Assembly (NCBI GenBank): GCA_008508345.1
Contig: QNGE01000881.1
Span: forward strand, 136,844-200,843
Reading direction: 5' to 3'
Source of the DNA: Paragonimus westermani
Taxonomy: Eukaryota; Platyhelminthes; Trematoda; Plagiorchiida; Troglotrematidae
Length of the DNA: 64,000 nt
Shown: piece by piece, positions 52,703-64,000 of the stretch
Layout of the letters: every line of letters begins with the position of its first letter
How positions within the stretch are numbered: the stretch's first letter is position 1
Translations under genes and position numbers: made by a program
Notes under the pieces: generated by a model
What the model was told of the DNA's origin: nothing
The model's input: the letters and a program-made list of their open reading frames with translations, nothing else
The model's database searches: none

Positions 52703-54070
52703 AACCAACATTAAAACACAACCGGGCTGCAAACGGAAGTGGGAAGTCCTCAGCAACACAGCTTCCTTACGGCTTTCACTATACCCGCTCATTAAGTGCA
52801 CTTACCTCACAGCCAAACAACATACAAGCCACTACCTCACCCAACGTCCCTAAATGTCGACTCTGTCAGTAGCCAGGTCCCCAGCAAAGTTTGACAATCA
52901 CTGACAAGTACCTCGTCTCCTACCTCCTCGTTGCTCATTCATTGGTGTCGCCCGATACGAGCGATCGAACGCAGACATCGATAGTCAAATACCTAAAGAC
53001 AGTGAACGTTTCGCTGCCGTGAAGTAATACAACCCGCATTATGGCCCAATATACGCTAACCACAAGTCTGAGAGAGATGCTCGTTGTTGTCAGATTAGCA
53101 AACACCGCCCCACCCCTGAAGGTACGCGCCCCCATTTGATCTCGCACATCTCTACCCCCCTTGATGCAGCTACCCAAGTATACAAACCAGTCAACAGCCT
53201 CTATCACTTCATTATCCAAATCTAAATCTACGTAATCACAGCAGTCTCGTAGAAACACTGCATTTTGAGGCTGCAAAGTGCGTACTCAGGTGTTCAGCAA
53301 GGCGCAAAATAGCGCCCAGCGTTGTTTGTGCTGTTTGAAAGTCGTCGAACGACAAAACCTTGTCGTCGGCATGATCAACATCAGTCAGACTTCCACCAAA
53401 TAGGAGGCTCATGCCGACATCTTGTGAATACCACAGATAATCCTACAGTATCTCGTCTGTGATAAGATTAAACAAAAATGGTGGAAATAAACAGCCTTGA
53501 AGCACATTGTTCTTGGTGTCCAAACTACCAGATAGTAAACCGTAGACCCTGACCTGAGTCGCAGTACGAGAATAGTGTCAACGGTCTGTTCACCTACTTC
53601 CTCAGTACACCCTGTGTTTAAGTGACTCTAAAAGTGTATGCCGATTCAATGAATCGAACGCATTTGTATAGTCGAGAGAAATACGGAAATCGTTGGACAG
53701 TGGTACGTAGGACGCTGTCCCATAGTCTGGCGAATAGTCGGAAATCGATCACCCTCATCAAAGACAAAAACCCTGCCTATTCTTCCCTAATGTCCAACCC
53801 CCGAGCTGCAGTGAGTCGACCAAGTATGATGGATGCCAGAACCCTAGTTGTATCTGCGATCAACCTAATGATTTTCGCAACAGCCCCGAATTCCTTTCTT
53901 GAGTAGGAGAACTACTGTCGAGTAACCCCAGCACCGAGGGATGTTTTCCGTCGTCCGCACAGGTTAAAACAACTGAATCAACGCCTCCACTAAGCCCTGG
54001 CTATCGTCTTTCAAAAGTGTCTTCACAAGGTCAGCTGTGCCAGCAATCACATTACGCCTGACAGTTGAAA
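52703..54070 (-). mobile_element. Degenerate LINE (non-LTR) reverse-transcriptase region, copy B
   Basis: On the minus strand the pieces appear in the right order for a trematode LINE ORF2: 'ENIPRCWGYSTVVLLLKKG' (about 53950), 'SLDYTNAFDSLNR' (about 53670), 'NNVLQGCLFPPFLFNLITD' (about 53480), 'DVDHADDKVLSFDDF' (about 53370), 'FVYLGSC', and then a 3' tail ending near 52703. The catalytic YADD reads HADD, and stops and frameshifts interrupt the frame, so it is dead. Compared with copy A it lacks about 200 bp near 52887. It lies inside the 8.7-kb ARMH1 intron in the same orientation as the gene. Confidence 0.85.
52935..53276 (-). pseudogene. LINE ORF2 C-terminal fragment, copy B (113 codons open)
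   Basis: Open fragment just downstream of the RT palm. It contains 'EAVDWFVYLGSCIKGG', 'VRDQMGARTF', 'AVFANL' and 'MRVVLLHGSET', matching the region after YADD in trematode LINE ORF2. The translation and the DNA are identical to 31033-31374. The ATG is not a true start: homology continues upstream. Confidence 0.85.
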
Positions 54071-54639
54071 TGCAGTTAGTCTCAAATATTAGGACCGCGG
54101 TATTGAGTCTCAAGTTTGTGGCGGTAATACAGTAGAAGCAGAACGCCAGCTACATTGATCCTTAAAGTGATCCGCTCAGCGCTCCAATCTCCTGAACTTA
54201 TAATGGATGAGTGTGCCATCTCTCTCGCTGACACCTTCACTGACAGACGGTCATCTTGGAACGGTAGTGCGGAAAAATATTGAATTGCCCTTTCGTTACG
54301 CGTTCAATCGCCTGACTAAAAATCAAAAGAGAAGAGACGCAGCAACATCGTATAGTGGCAGGACGAATCAAGTCAGAATTATACCACAGAGGCTCTAAAT
54401 TTATAGGACGAAATGATTGTCATACATGGCAAACAAGAGACAGAGCAAATCAAACGAGAAAATCACACATGGCAATCAGAGCGTTAGAACATATCATGTT
54501 GCAGGGGACATCCGAAAGCAAACGCGAGAAAACATTTCAGATAACCTCCAGGCGTTCGATGGCATGGCTGTAATCTGATTAACTAAGTGAGATAATGCAG
54601 ATCCATCCACCCGAACCCGGATCGATCAATCGACGTGAC
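54071..54639. other. Unassigned sequence between two LINE pieces
   Basis: Falls where the start of the RT domain would be expected for the minus-strand LINE, but I recognise no motif. Plus-strand frames at 54207-54398 and 54355-54573 have no recognisable content. Confidence 0.35.
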
Positions 54640-54960
54640 TTGATTCGTCCTGGCGGCGTCGTTACCAGATGGGTTTCCTAAAGATAAACTTGAAGAGTTT
54701 GCAGTTATCCTCTGAAGCAAAAGTGGTTACCATTTCCTTAACTTTCGCAACTAGCCAAGCCACACGATTAGCTATCAGGCTACATTTCAGCTTCCTATGG
54801 ATATCTCCTGAACTTGTTATACAGGCTGTCAGAAGGAATGTTCCGTTTGACATCTAACTGCACACTCCTCTGGGATCCAAAGGTTGTTTGACTGGATTTT
54901 GGTGCGGTGTAACGGCTTGCACACCTCGATGATCTACTGGGCTGAAGTGGACGGTAAGAC
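54640..54960 (-). mobile_element. LINE linker between endonuclease and RT, probably part of copy B
   Basis: On the minus strand one frame reads 'NIPSDSLYNKFRR' and, after a frame change, another reads 'ANRVAWLVAKVKEM' followed by 'EDNCKLFKFI', typical of the stretch between endonuclease and RT in this LINE type. Same orientation as the RT remnant at 52703-54070. The roughly 570 bp between them is longer than expected and not recognisable, so it may be an insertion or very diverged sequence. Confidence 0.55.
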
Positions 54961-55129
54961 GATCACACCGAGGAAGTCGTTCATGAGATCTGACAAGTCA
55001 CAGTCTCCTGGCCCTCCATTTTGAAAGTTGGAAAAAGGTTAACATTTTTCAGAAAAAGGTACCAGTTTTGGTATACTGCCACCCGCTGCATTGCGGTACA
55101 AGCTTTCAAGCCAAAGGTTTCGGATGCCG

Positions 55130-55510
55130 ACCATAATCGTCCTCCTAAGTCTGGGTGTCCTGATAATATCTCAACCCACATACAACCAAGAACATTTACA
55201 ACACGAATAAATCCACATAGAACTGGTCGTCCCGCAGTATAAACTGGATCACCCTATCAGCTGCATACAGCAGGGTGGATAGGTGAAAACATACTGCTGC
55301 TGACCAAATGCTTCTGTTGAGAATCCTAATCGTTCTCCGGTCTAAGTCTGGGCGTCCTGGTAGCATCTCAGCTCACACACAACTGTGAACGCTCCCAACA
55401 CCAATAAATCCATACTGCATCGGCCATCTCACAGTACAAACCGGGTCGCTCTATCTGCTGCATACAACAGGGTGGATAGGCGAGAACATGCTACTGCTGA
55501 TCCCTCCCCC
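55130..55510 (+). repeat. Two tandem 197-bp units preceding a LINE endonuclease region
   Basis: Landmarks recur at a fixed 197-bp offset: 'aagtctgggtgtcctg' at 55147 and 'aagtctgggcgtcctg' at 55344; 'ctgcatacagcagggtgg' at 55261 and 'ctgcatacaacagggtgg' at 55458. The units sit just 5' of the LINE endonuclease frame, as promoter monomers do in some LINEs. A diverged piece of the same sequence lies on the minus strand near 32700-32800. Confidence 0.75.
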
Positions 55511-56600
55511 ATCGTCCCATCAAACTTAACTCTCAGTCCCCTCCTGAGCCTCCATTTCTGGTGACTGCTTTGGTAAGTCCCATCTCTTACCATTCAGCCT
55601 CGGACCTCCCTCGTCCTTTGCTTAGACCCAGAATAAGAATTAATATAGGTGCCTACAACGTTCGCATTCTAAAACAGCTAGGTCATCAGGCTGCTCTCGC
55701 ACGAACACTAGACTCGTTGCATGTCAATGTCTGCTGTATTTCGGAGGCCAGAGTCCAGGTATGGAATTGACAACACCCACATTGTCGCGCTACCGGCTAT
55801 ATACTTCGGGTGATTCCATGACCGTCGCTACCGGTCAGGCTGGAGTAGGCATAGTCTTGAGCACGACGGCCACAACCGCATTGGTAGGTTGGACTGTTGT
55901 TAGCAGTAGACTACGCCATTCGTTTAGCCAGCTCTGGACGCAAAATCTTCAGAAATATTTCACTGTCTCTTGACGTTCAAACTGACTTTAGTGACATCAA
56001 CCTCAAGGACGCCCTTTACTTGGATCGGGCCGCTCTCCTGCGGTCGACACATGGCCCCGACAGTCATGTTGGTTGGAGATATGAACGCTTTGGTGAGACC
56101 GTGTCTCGTTTAGGCGGCAGGATTAAAGTGGCCTTACATCACTTGGATGATGGAGGGGGACTGCTACAGCTGTGCGCTGAGGATAATCTGTTTTTAACCA
56201 GCACTAGCTTTATACATCATGCACCTCTTTGTAATACTTGATGCTCACCTTCTCCAACTCAGGCCTGGTCTCAGAGAGATCACGTAACTGTTAGCTACAG
56301 GCGGCAGTATCCCATTCAGGACTGTCAGTCTTAGTGGAGAACATACTTAGATTCAGATCAAACTTTGGTACGTTACCGTTTTGTTATTACTTTTGCTGAG
56401 AGTATGCTCAGCAGTTCTCATCCCGAAGATCCTAGTAGCTACCAGACCCAAATCTTACAGGCTATTCATGAAGCATGTATAGTAATAGCAGGTGGCACGG
56501 TAGTTCGTCCGCCGTCCAAGAGGAACAGATTAATCCTTGAGATATTAGTTCGCAACAGACACGATTATTAGAGTTTAAATTACAACGGTTGGGCATGAGC
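55511..56600 (+). mobile_element. LINE 5' part: degenerate AP-endonuclease region
   Basis: Fragments in successive frames match the apurinic-type endonuclease of trematode LINEs: 'RIRINIGAYNVR' and 'QAALARTLDSLHVNVCCISE' (55560-55770), 'YRLYTSGDSMTVATGQAG' (about 55790), 'DALYLDRAALLRSTHG' and 'SRLGGR' (about 56010-56120), 'LLQLCAEDNLFLTSTSF' (about 56160-56210), and 'FVITFAESMLSSSHPEDPSS' (about 56370). Frameshifts and stops break it and no RT follows on this strand, so it is a truncated, dead copy. It is head-to-head with the minus-strand LINE at 52.7-55.0 kb. Confidence 0.82.
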
Positions 56601-56774
56601 AAAATGAGACATTGTACTAATTACCTCCTAGCAGGTGACACAAAAGACTGGTCGTCGAGCGAAGAAAAAAAGATTCAAATCTCACTTATATTATCTGTTC
56701 TTGACAAGACCAAACGAGAATGACACTTGTTCGAAACCACTTCACCAGAGCAGAAGGAAGACACGCTACAACAT

Positions 56775-57010
56775 AGATTGAACATTACCTAAAATTGATC
56801 GCGGTTGTTACATTTCCATCGATTTTCCATTCGGTTCCTTTCGAAAAGAAGCACTAAACTTGAGTTTCGCTCTCATTAGAGCTCGTCAGAAGTGCATATC
56901 CTTGCCACGACCGACATTCGAAGTCCGGCCACACTTTCATGAGGCAACCGTGTTGACCACTGCGCCACTGACCTCACATTAGGCATGACCGAATTATCAA
57001 ATCTGAACGC
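56775..57010 (-). repeat. tRNA-derived SINE-like element, family X, copy 3
   Basis: On the minus strand an A-box-like stretch (TGGCGCAGTGGTCAACACGG) is followed by a B-box-like GGACTTCGAATGTCGG (56911-56926), then a body ending near 56775. The body resembles 57208-57350, and the head resembles 57368-57461 in reverse. Family-wide features are the head 'gtgaggtca' and the body phrase 'aagaagc'. Probably a RNA polymerase III-type SINE, by analogy. Confidence 0.6.
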
Positions 57011-57207
57011 TCAACCACTGTCGCTTGTGAATAATGACCAGGCTGCTCGATCGTCTCGAAGAGACACAGTAACTATCCTATTAATTCCAACCGACGACCC
57101 TTCGACCAGGACTTATCTCTGAGTTGAAATCACAGAAACCAATAACTTGATGAGCGGCACCCCTATTACCGATGAGCAACAGGGGATTTTGGTTTTCATG
57201 TAGGTTG

Positions 57208-57350
57208 AACATCACCTAAAATTGATCGCAGCTGTCGCATTCCCAGAGACTTTCCAGTCGGCCTCTTTCGAAAAGAAGCCCAAGACTCGAGCTTCGCTCC
57301 CAACAGAGTTCGTCAGTGGTGCACATCCTTGCCAAGGCTTCTCGAGGCGA
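57208..57350 (-). repeat. SINE-like element, family X, copy 4 (body only)
   Basis: Diverged repeat of 56775-56910: 'cctaaaattgatcgc', 'ctttcgaaaagaagc' and 'gttcgtcag' recur in the same order. The head with the A and B boxes is missing, so this copy is truncated at its 5' end. Confidence 0.6.
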
Positions 57351-57367
57351 TCGGGCAACCTGATCAG

Positions 57368-57560
57368 TACTCACGAGCGAAAGTGGTTAAGCGTTCAGAT
57401 TTGATGATTCGGTTGTGCCTAATGTGAGGTCAATGGCGCAGTGGTCAACACGGTTGCCTCATCATTGGAATGGAGGGAGATCAAATCCCGGCCGTGACAA
57501 GGATGAAACAGTGTTTTAGCCAAGCTACGTTTGCATGCAATAATGGCAAAGCTAGAAAAT
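57368..57560 (+). repeat. SINE-like element, family X, copy 5, opposite orientation
   Basis: Plus-strand head with 'tggcgcagtggtcaacacgg' (A-box-like, 57434-57453) and 'gagatcaaatcccg' (B-box-like, 57477-57490). Bases 57368-57461 are the reverse complement of 56940-57033 over 94 nt with only a handful of mismatches, forming a long inverted repeat. Confidence 0.62.
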
Positions 57561-60341
57561 TGAAGATATTGACCACCTCATGTTGCTTTTTGGTGAACTG
57601 AGTGCGTCCCATCCGCACGACTAGTGGTAAATACACTAAAAAAGATAAAATGTTGATAGATTCAACTACGTGAGATGAAGACGGGTTAAAGGAGACGAAT
57701 AAAACAAATCAAAATAAGCGACATCGGTGAAAACTTGAATATCAACGCGCCGTTTGCAAAACCTACCGGGTTACCTAGTGCGTTTGTAAGCGTGTCTATG
57801 TCCTGTCTGTCTCCATTAGTATGGTGTGTGTGACTGGTATATTTTACGTTGGCGACTGATGAAAGTAAACGTAATATCGACATATCGCAATATATCCTGT
57901 TTCTAATTACATGGAGATGACACTGGTTGTCGTGGACTGCAGACTTCAGTGAGCAATGGGAAAAAATTTGATTCTTACAACCAGTACCAGTACAAACTGG
58001 ATATGATATGAACGGGTGTTTACCCAACGAACGGAGTATTGAAAAGCTATGCTAATTAGCTTAATCGTTCTGTCACAAGCAAGATTCAAAGAACGTACAA
58101 TCTGAAGTAGACGCACGGATAAAAATTACGTGTTTCAGACTTGTTCACATTGTCACAACCAGATGGAACCAAAAAGTGGCAAAACCCGTCAGATTCGGAG
58201 TGAACATTACGAATATAGAGGAGAAATATATGTCTCGATTCACTGGGTAAACACATCTAAAAACAAAACATATGACCGGCTAATTGTGAGCATCATACTT
58301 GCCGAGTGTTTAACCATCATTCCGGGTGACGTACTGGTAGTTGACATTGATGTTCATCTGCCATACAACCATGAGCAAACCGTCAAAAATAAATGGCAGA
58401 TGTAAACGTACTAATCGTCTGAATAAGCACTGATGGTAGTGGGTCAGGAATGTGGAGAGATGAACGAGTTAGCCGATGCGACTTAAGATCAATAAATGAA
58501 GCGGGAAAAGACTGGTCATAATTGCCAGTTGCTTTAAGACGGTTGCTTCAACCTGGGCGGCAGGTGAGAGTTGTGAGCTCAAACGGTAGAGCGAATGTTA
58601 GCCCAACTAGGTCCACTGGAATCTAACAGCACAATTATGATGTTGAGACAATGCAACAATATGTAGCGGTTGTAACTGGTGTAACAAACATACCATCGGT
58701 TGGACAGGTAAGGTCCATCTAATGACTGGTCAAAACCCGATGCCAACGCAAGAGACATGGCATATCTGAGCAGGGGATAGAACCAGCAAACGCCGTGTTA
58801 CGAGTCGAAATATGCTTACAAGTAACATGAAACAGTTAAACTGCTTCACCGCAAGTGGTGCCTATAGAACATGCAGTCAAATGAACAGACACCGACTGAA
58901 AGACACGGGTTGCCGAGTGAGAGTTTTGAACGGTCGGGTAGCGGATGCTCATACGACGAAACGAAGACAACATGATATAATATTAGTAGGTCACCCAGTC
59001 AGTCCAGAACGTTCGGATAAGGATAAGAAATGAAAGGTGATTAATGGTCACAGAAATTATATCCCCAGCGTTTCAAAAAACATCCCGTTGAGTTTTATTC
59101 GCGTAAAAGTTATAAATAAACGAGAATCATAACCATAAAATTAGAATATTGGTAAAGAGTGATCAACTAATTCCGGTAAACGTATATGAGTATACAACAC
59201 AACGGTAAAGAAGGCACAAGACCGATAACGCACGACTCCAATAAACGTGAATTTTGTTGCATGTTTACGAACACAAACCATTTGTGTGATAAAAAGGAAA
59301 CAAAGTGACCGGAAAACGGATCCAAAATGTCAGAATTCACGACCAGTGCCGTTGGCATGCTATCGCCAAGGCTACAAACGAATTTTATGGGCATACAACA
59401 CTGATTGAAAATATCAGATAGCAACAGCTTCAGCGAAGCCCACAACGACGCTCCATAGAGAAGACGAAATGTGGCCGTCAGATCAAGCGGTTAGCGTTGT
59501 TAATGGAATCTAGCATGCGATGGCCGATGTTACCTGTCTGACCTGTGTGCAAATCTGATTACTCGCGTTTCTTTAAGCTCTTGGTGAACTTACTCCAGAA
59601 CGTGCACCGAGATTTAAGTCTGCAACTGGCTTTAAACACACGAGCACAGGACTTCGTATATCAACATCGATATTCATAGATTGCATTGGAATTGGTTGGA
59701 TGAAAGACGTCAGAATCCAAAACACTGAATAAAACTACGCCTTAGTTTGCATACTTAGTCTTCATAGAGAAGACAAAGAAGTACAGGTGTTTGGAAACCG
59801 TTTCTGATGGAACTCCCATATTACGAAGTCGTTTGAAGTTTGTAATCAACGACTTAAGTCGAATATCCAGTTACAGTGTGTTTCAAACCAAAGCTTCATC
59901 ACTGATACTCCGGTATAAATCGGTCTAGCTCGAAAACACAACACACGCACTAATTTTCGGTAATCTGAGCAAAACACAACACTTTCAAGATGTGCACATG
60001 TTTGATCAAGTACCAACAGGATAGATATATCATTCATATGGGTCATCTGCTTTTCTTCTCATTCTGTGTCAACACACGTTCTCGCTCCATATAGTGAAAC
60101 GCGTTCCAGTGCAAAGAATTCCGCTGATTTTTCCTCGATATTACGTTTTATTTGTCCACGCTAGTTTTGGTTGGTGTGAAAACGTTACAAAAACTATTTG
60201 GGCATGAACTGAGTGATGTCGACCTCTTTCCATTAAAATTGCTCATCGAATAAAGAATGATTCAACACCTATGTTATTACCCCTATATTACAACAGGGTA
60301 ACGCACTGACGACCGTTCAACTGTATAGGACAGAAAACTAC
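57561..60341. other. ARMH1 intron, no element recognised
   Basis: Right part of the 8.7-kb intron. A possible B-box-like GCTGGTTCTATCC on the minus strand near 58775-58787 stands alone. Plus-strand frame 58130-58405 has no recognisable domain. Confidence 0.4.
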
Positions 60342-60512
60342 CTTCGCTGCCTTCATCATCCGACAATCCAGAGCTGACATCTGAGCCCGATGTTGCCTCA
60401 GTAAATAATCTGCCCAATTGAATTTCGCGTTGTGGGCGGAGAAGTGTGACAAGAGCCAATAAAATGTCATCAGCAATGTCGAAGTGCATGAGGTCTCGCA
60501 CTAATTCGATGA
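60342..60512 (-). CDS. ARMH1: ARMH1-like gene, internal exon 3 in window
   Basis: Joined to the previous exon it reads '..LEVQSAVIELVRDLMHF', then 'ADDILLALVTLLRP' and 'EIQLGRLF', a clean continuation of the armadillo-like helices. It then turns acidic and serine-rich ('SGSDVSSGLSDDEGSE'). Acceptor: TTTTCCACACAG before 60512. Donor: GTAGTT from 60341. The exon enters two bases into a codon and leaves one base into the next (phase 1). The intron before it (60513-61712) is 1200 bp. The acidic tail probably marks the end of the folded domain and the start of a disordered C-terminus. Confidence 0.7.
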
Positions 60513-61712
60513 CTGTGTGGAAAACAATAAGGGTTTGCAGCAGTGGGATGAATAATTATACACAGAAGAGCGAAGGATTAAAGGTGAAACACGTATGCAT
60601 GGAGTTGGGGCCTAGATTCGCGAGATCCCGATAACTCATTGTAACAATGGAAACAAGAAACAACGGCTAATTTAACGAGCAGTATGCACCCAAGGAGTTG
60701 GAATCAACGGCTTCCTAAGGACAGCAAAATGGCACCTGAATACAAGTAGATCTTGCGGATTAATCGGTATAACGATGGCAGCAGTTACACCTCTAGTTCC
60801 ACCCTCTCCCAAGCGAACAATAGCGCCCATAGCATGTTAATTTTATAAGTTGCATTGAAGTTCGGACTGTCTTATGATGTGAAGCAAGCGCATGTGCCCG
60901 AACGACTTCACACAACAAGATAAGTCGTTCGCCAACAGCCTTAAGTACACTACATTTGCGTTAACTGACCCTTTCGCGATACGGATAGAAGACTGCACAT
61001 GTCCTCTTAGCTTCCTACACAGAGCTGAGAAACTGATACTCTAGATCAATGACCCAATACAGTTCAACACACGTTACCTTTATCACATAATAGTCAAGAG
61101 ATAAAATAGCATTCACTGTCATCTACGATAATTCAACAATAGTTAGTTCTGACATCTAATTCCCGTACGATTATGAAAAAGACCATTTTAGTTTACATAT
61201 CGAACGAGGAGAGGGGTGGAACTCTATTAATAATTTATCATCATGCAGACAAGTAGTCGAGTCACGTGTAAGAATAAGGCAAGGACCTCAGCTTCCTTAC
61301 AGTCTTCAATACTCCTATCCAGTAACTGTCCTTCACAAGCGCCTCCGTTGAAGTTAACAACAGACAGGCTAATCCGTTGGTCATAAAACACGATAACGAA
61401 AAGGCGGAATCACATCACGTTAAGACAATATGCAACTAACAACCACCTCCAGTTGCATGAGCGCTGACACTACAACAGACATTACATACGATGTAAAACT
61501 TGTTAACACGATAATCGGAATGTTAAACTAGCTATTACCTCCAAACCACCAACGTCGACAGTCGGAACTGTTGAATAATTGAACAAACGTCAGCCTAACC
61601 TGTCTGAAGTGAACGAGGTTCACGAGAGACTAAGAAGACGAAACGATTAATTAGAAAGACCACTAATGTGAGAACAAACATGAACTATACATCAACACTT
61701 AAATCAACCCAC

Positions 61713-61797
61713 CAGCTGACTGCACTTCGAGATGTAGCGACTCCAATAAATAAATTATACGATCGATCAAGGCTCGGTTCGCGGTTTCTCGAGTAGC
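61713..61797 (-). CDS. ARMH1: ARMH1-like gene, internal exon 2 in window
   Basis: An 85-bp exon of 28 codons plus one base. It begins 'ATRETANRALIDRII' and ends 'YLLESLHLEVQSA'. The phrase 'SLHLEVQ' falls where I recall the ARMH1 family having a closely similar sequence just before its next armadillo helix. Acceptor: GTATCCAG before 61797. Donor: GTGGGTTG from 61712. The preceding 928-bp intron (61798-62725) is phase 0. The exon ends one base into a codon, which the next exon completes to give valine. An ORF caller would merge this with intron sequence, so its limits come from splice sites rather than from the reading frame. Confidence 0.68.
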
Positions 61798-62677
61798 CTG
61801 GATACAGAACAAAATTTGCAGATGGAGTAATCCATCAGTTAGAGCAAAAGCATTCACACTATAATCGTCAAATGTGTCAATCAAAAACGAAACGAATGTT
61901 GTTCCGCTCAGTAAAATCATACAATCGATCTGTTAGTAGATCAGTAGCTTAAGTATCGGATCCCGTTCTTACGAAATCGTAGACAAATTGCTCATTACAA
62001 AGCGAGTTCTCAGGCACAACAGCAGAGAATTTAAAAAAATGAGATCAAGACCATACTACTTATGTTGCAAGCAGATGAAAATGAGGACAAGTTAGAAAGG
62101 TGAATGGTACGTACAATCCCAGATCTGCGAGATAACCTGAACTAAAGCAAACATCTGCTTGTATACGAAAAAAATGAAGCAAACCAGAACAGAACATGTT
62201 TGGGACCGAATCGAGATTGAATACACGATCTGCAGTTCGTAAAACTTTTTAGAGGTGACCAAAATAACTTGTGGGAGAGAAGTGAAATGGCAACTGGAGT
62301 GCCGTTTACCGTTGCGGTTTAGAGAGAAGCAATACAAGGAACACAAGTGTGTTCAAAAATTGAACGCTACATTAATCAATTGTGCAAACTATTTTTATGT
62401 CGTGAGGAATATGCACCAGAATATGAGGACCACAGTGAGCATAGAACCACTCAACACTTCGAATGTCCTGAGCAACATTTGTAACTAAAATACCAGTGTC
62501 AAAGAGGATCCCAGTGGATAAATTACAGCTTCCTGAATACAAACACAAGTAAAACGAAGATCACAAGCAAGTGATGATGAGGTGAAAAAAGACCCATGAT
62601 GCCTCGTGAAAACGAACGGTAAAGATAAGGACCCGCTGTAGCGTCAGCAATCCCATATGGCTTTGCACATGATACTA

Positions 62678-64000
<1,323 letters not shown>

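Noticed and set aside
58770..58790. B-box-like site on the minus strand
   Set aside because: Isolated; no A box at a suitable distance and no repeat partner in the window.

Overview
The window looks like nuclear DNA of a flatworm, most likely a digenean trematode. The grounds are low coding density, spliced genes with GT-AG introns, roughly 40% GC by eye, and debris of three retroelement types common in trematodes: a non-LTR LINE whose wording ('YLGSCI', 'LLQLCAE', 'LRxLGHVLR') is typical of trematode elements, a Penelope-like element with a GIY-YIG nuclease, and tRNA-derived SINE-like repeats. The taxon is inferred from memory of these families, not from a search.

Two protein genes are supported, both on the minus strand. 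The first (40022-42298) is one uninterrupted 758-residue reading frame: an all-helical ARM/HEAT-like N-terminal half, a TIR-like domain that keeps a glutamate at the expected catalytic position, a low-complexity linker and a C-terminal SAM domain. It resembles SARM1 in parts but not in order. The second is the 3' half of a spliced gene whose exons at 62726-62922, 61713-61797, 60342-60512, 51359-51650 and 51165-51192 join in phase into an armadillo-like protein that I read as ARMH1. Its 5' exons lie beyond the right edge.

Layout. 1-27 kb: no gene recognised; it holds a ~350-bp dispersed repeat near 3 kb (second copy near 33.3 kb), tRNA-like/SINE-like elements at 10.1 kb and 18.4-19.2 kb, and a TA-repeat palindrome at 12.8 kb. 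27-33.5 kb: a Penelope fragment, then a mosaic of minus-strand LINE pieces, then the second copy of the dispersed repeat. 33.5-40 kb: nothing recognised. 40-42.3 kb: the ARM-TIR-SAM gene. 42.3-51.2 kb: nothing recognised. 51.2-62.9 kb: the ARMH1-like gene, whose 8.7-kb intron holds a degenerate LINE (minus), a head-to-head LINE 5' part with two 197-bp tandem units (plus), and a cluster of SINE-like repeats in inverted arrangement. 62.9-64 kb: nothing recognised, presumably upstream intron of ARMH1.

The observations I rate highest are the ARM-TIR-SAM architecture in an intronless reading frame, and a 445-bp block that is base-for-base identical between two LINE remnants 22 kb apart whose flanks have clearly diverged.
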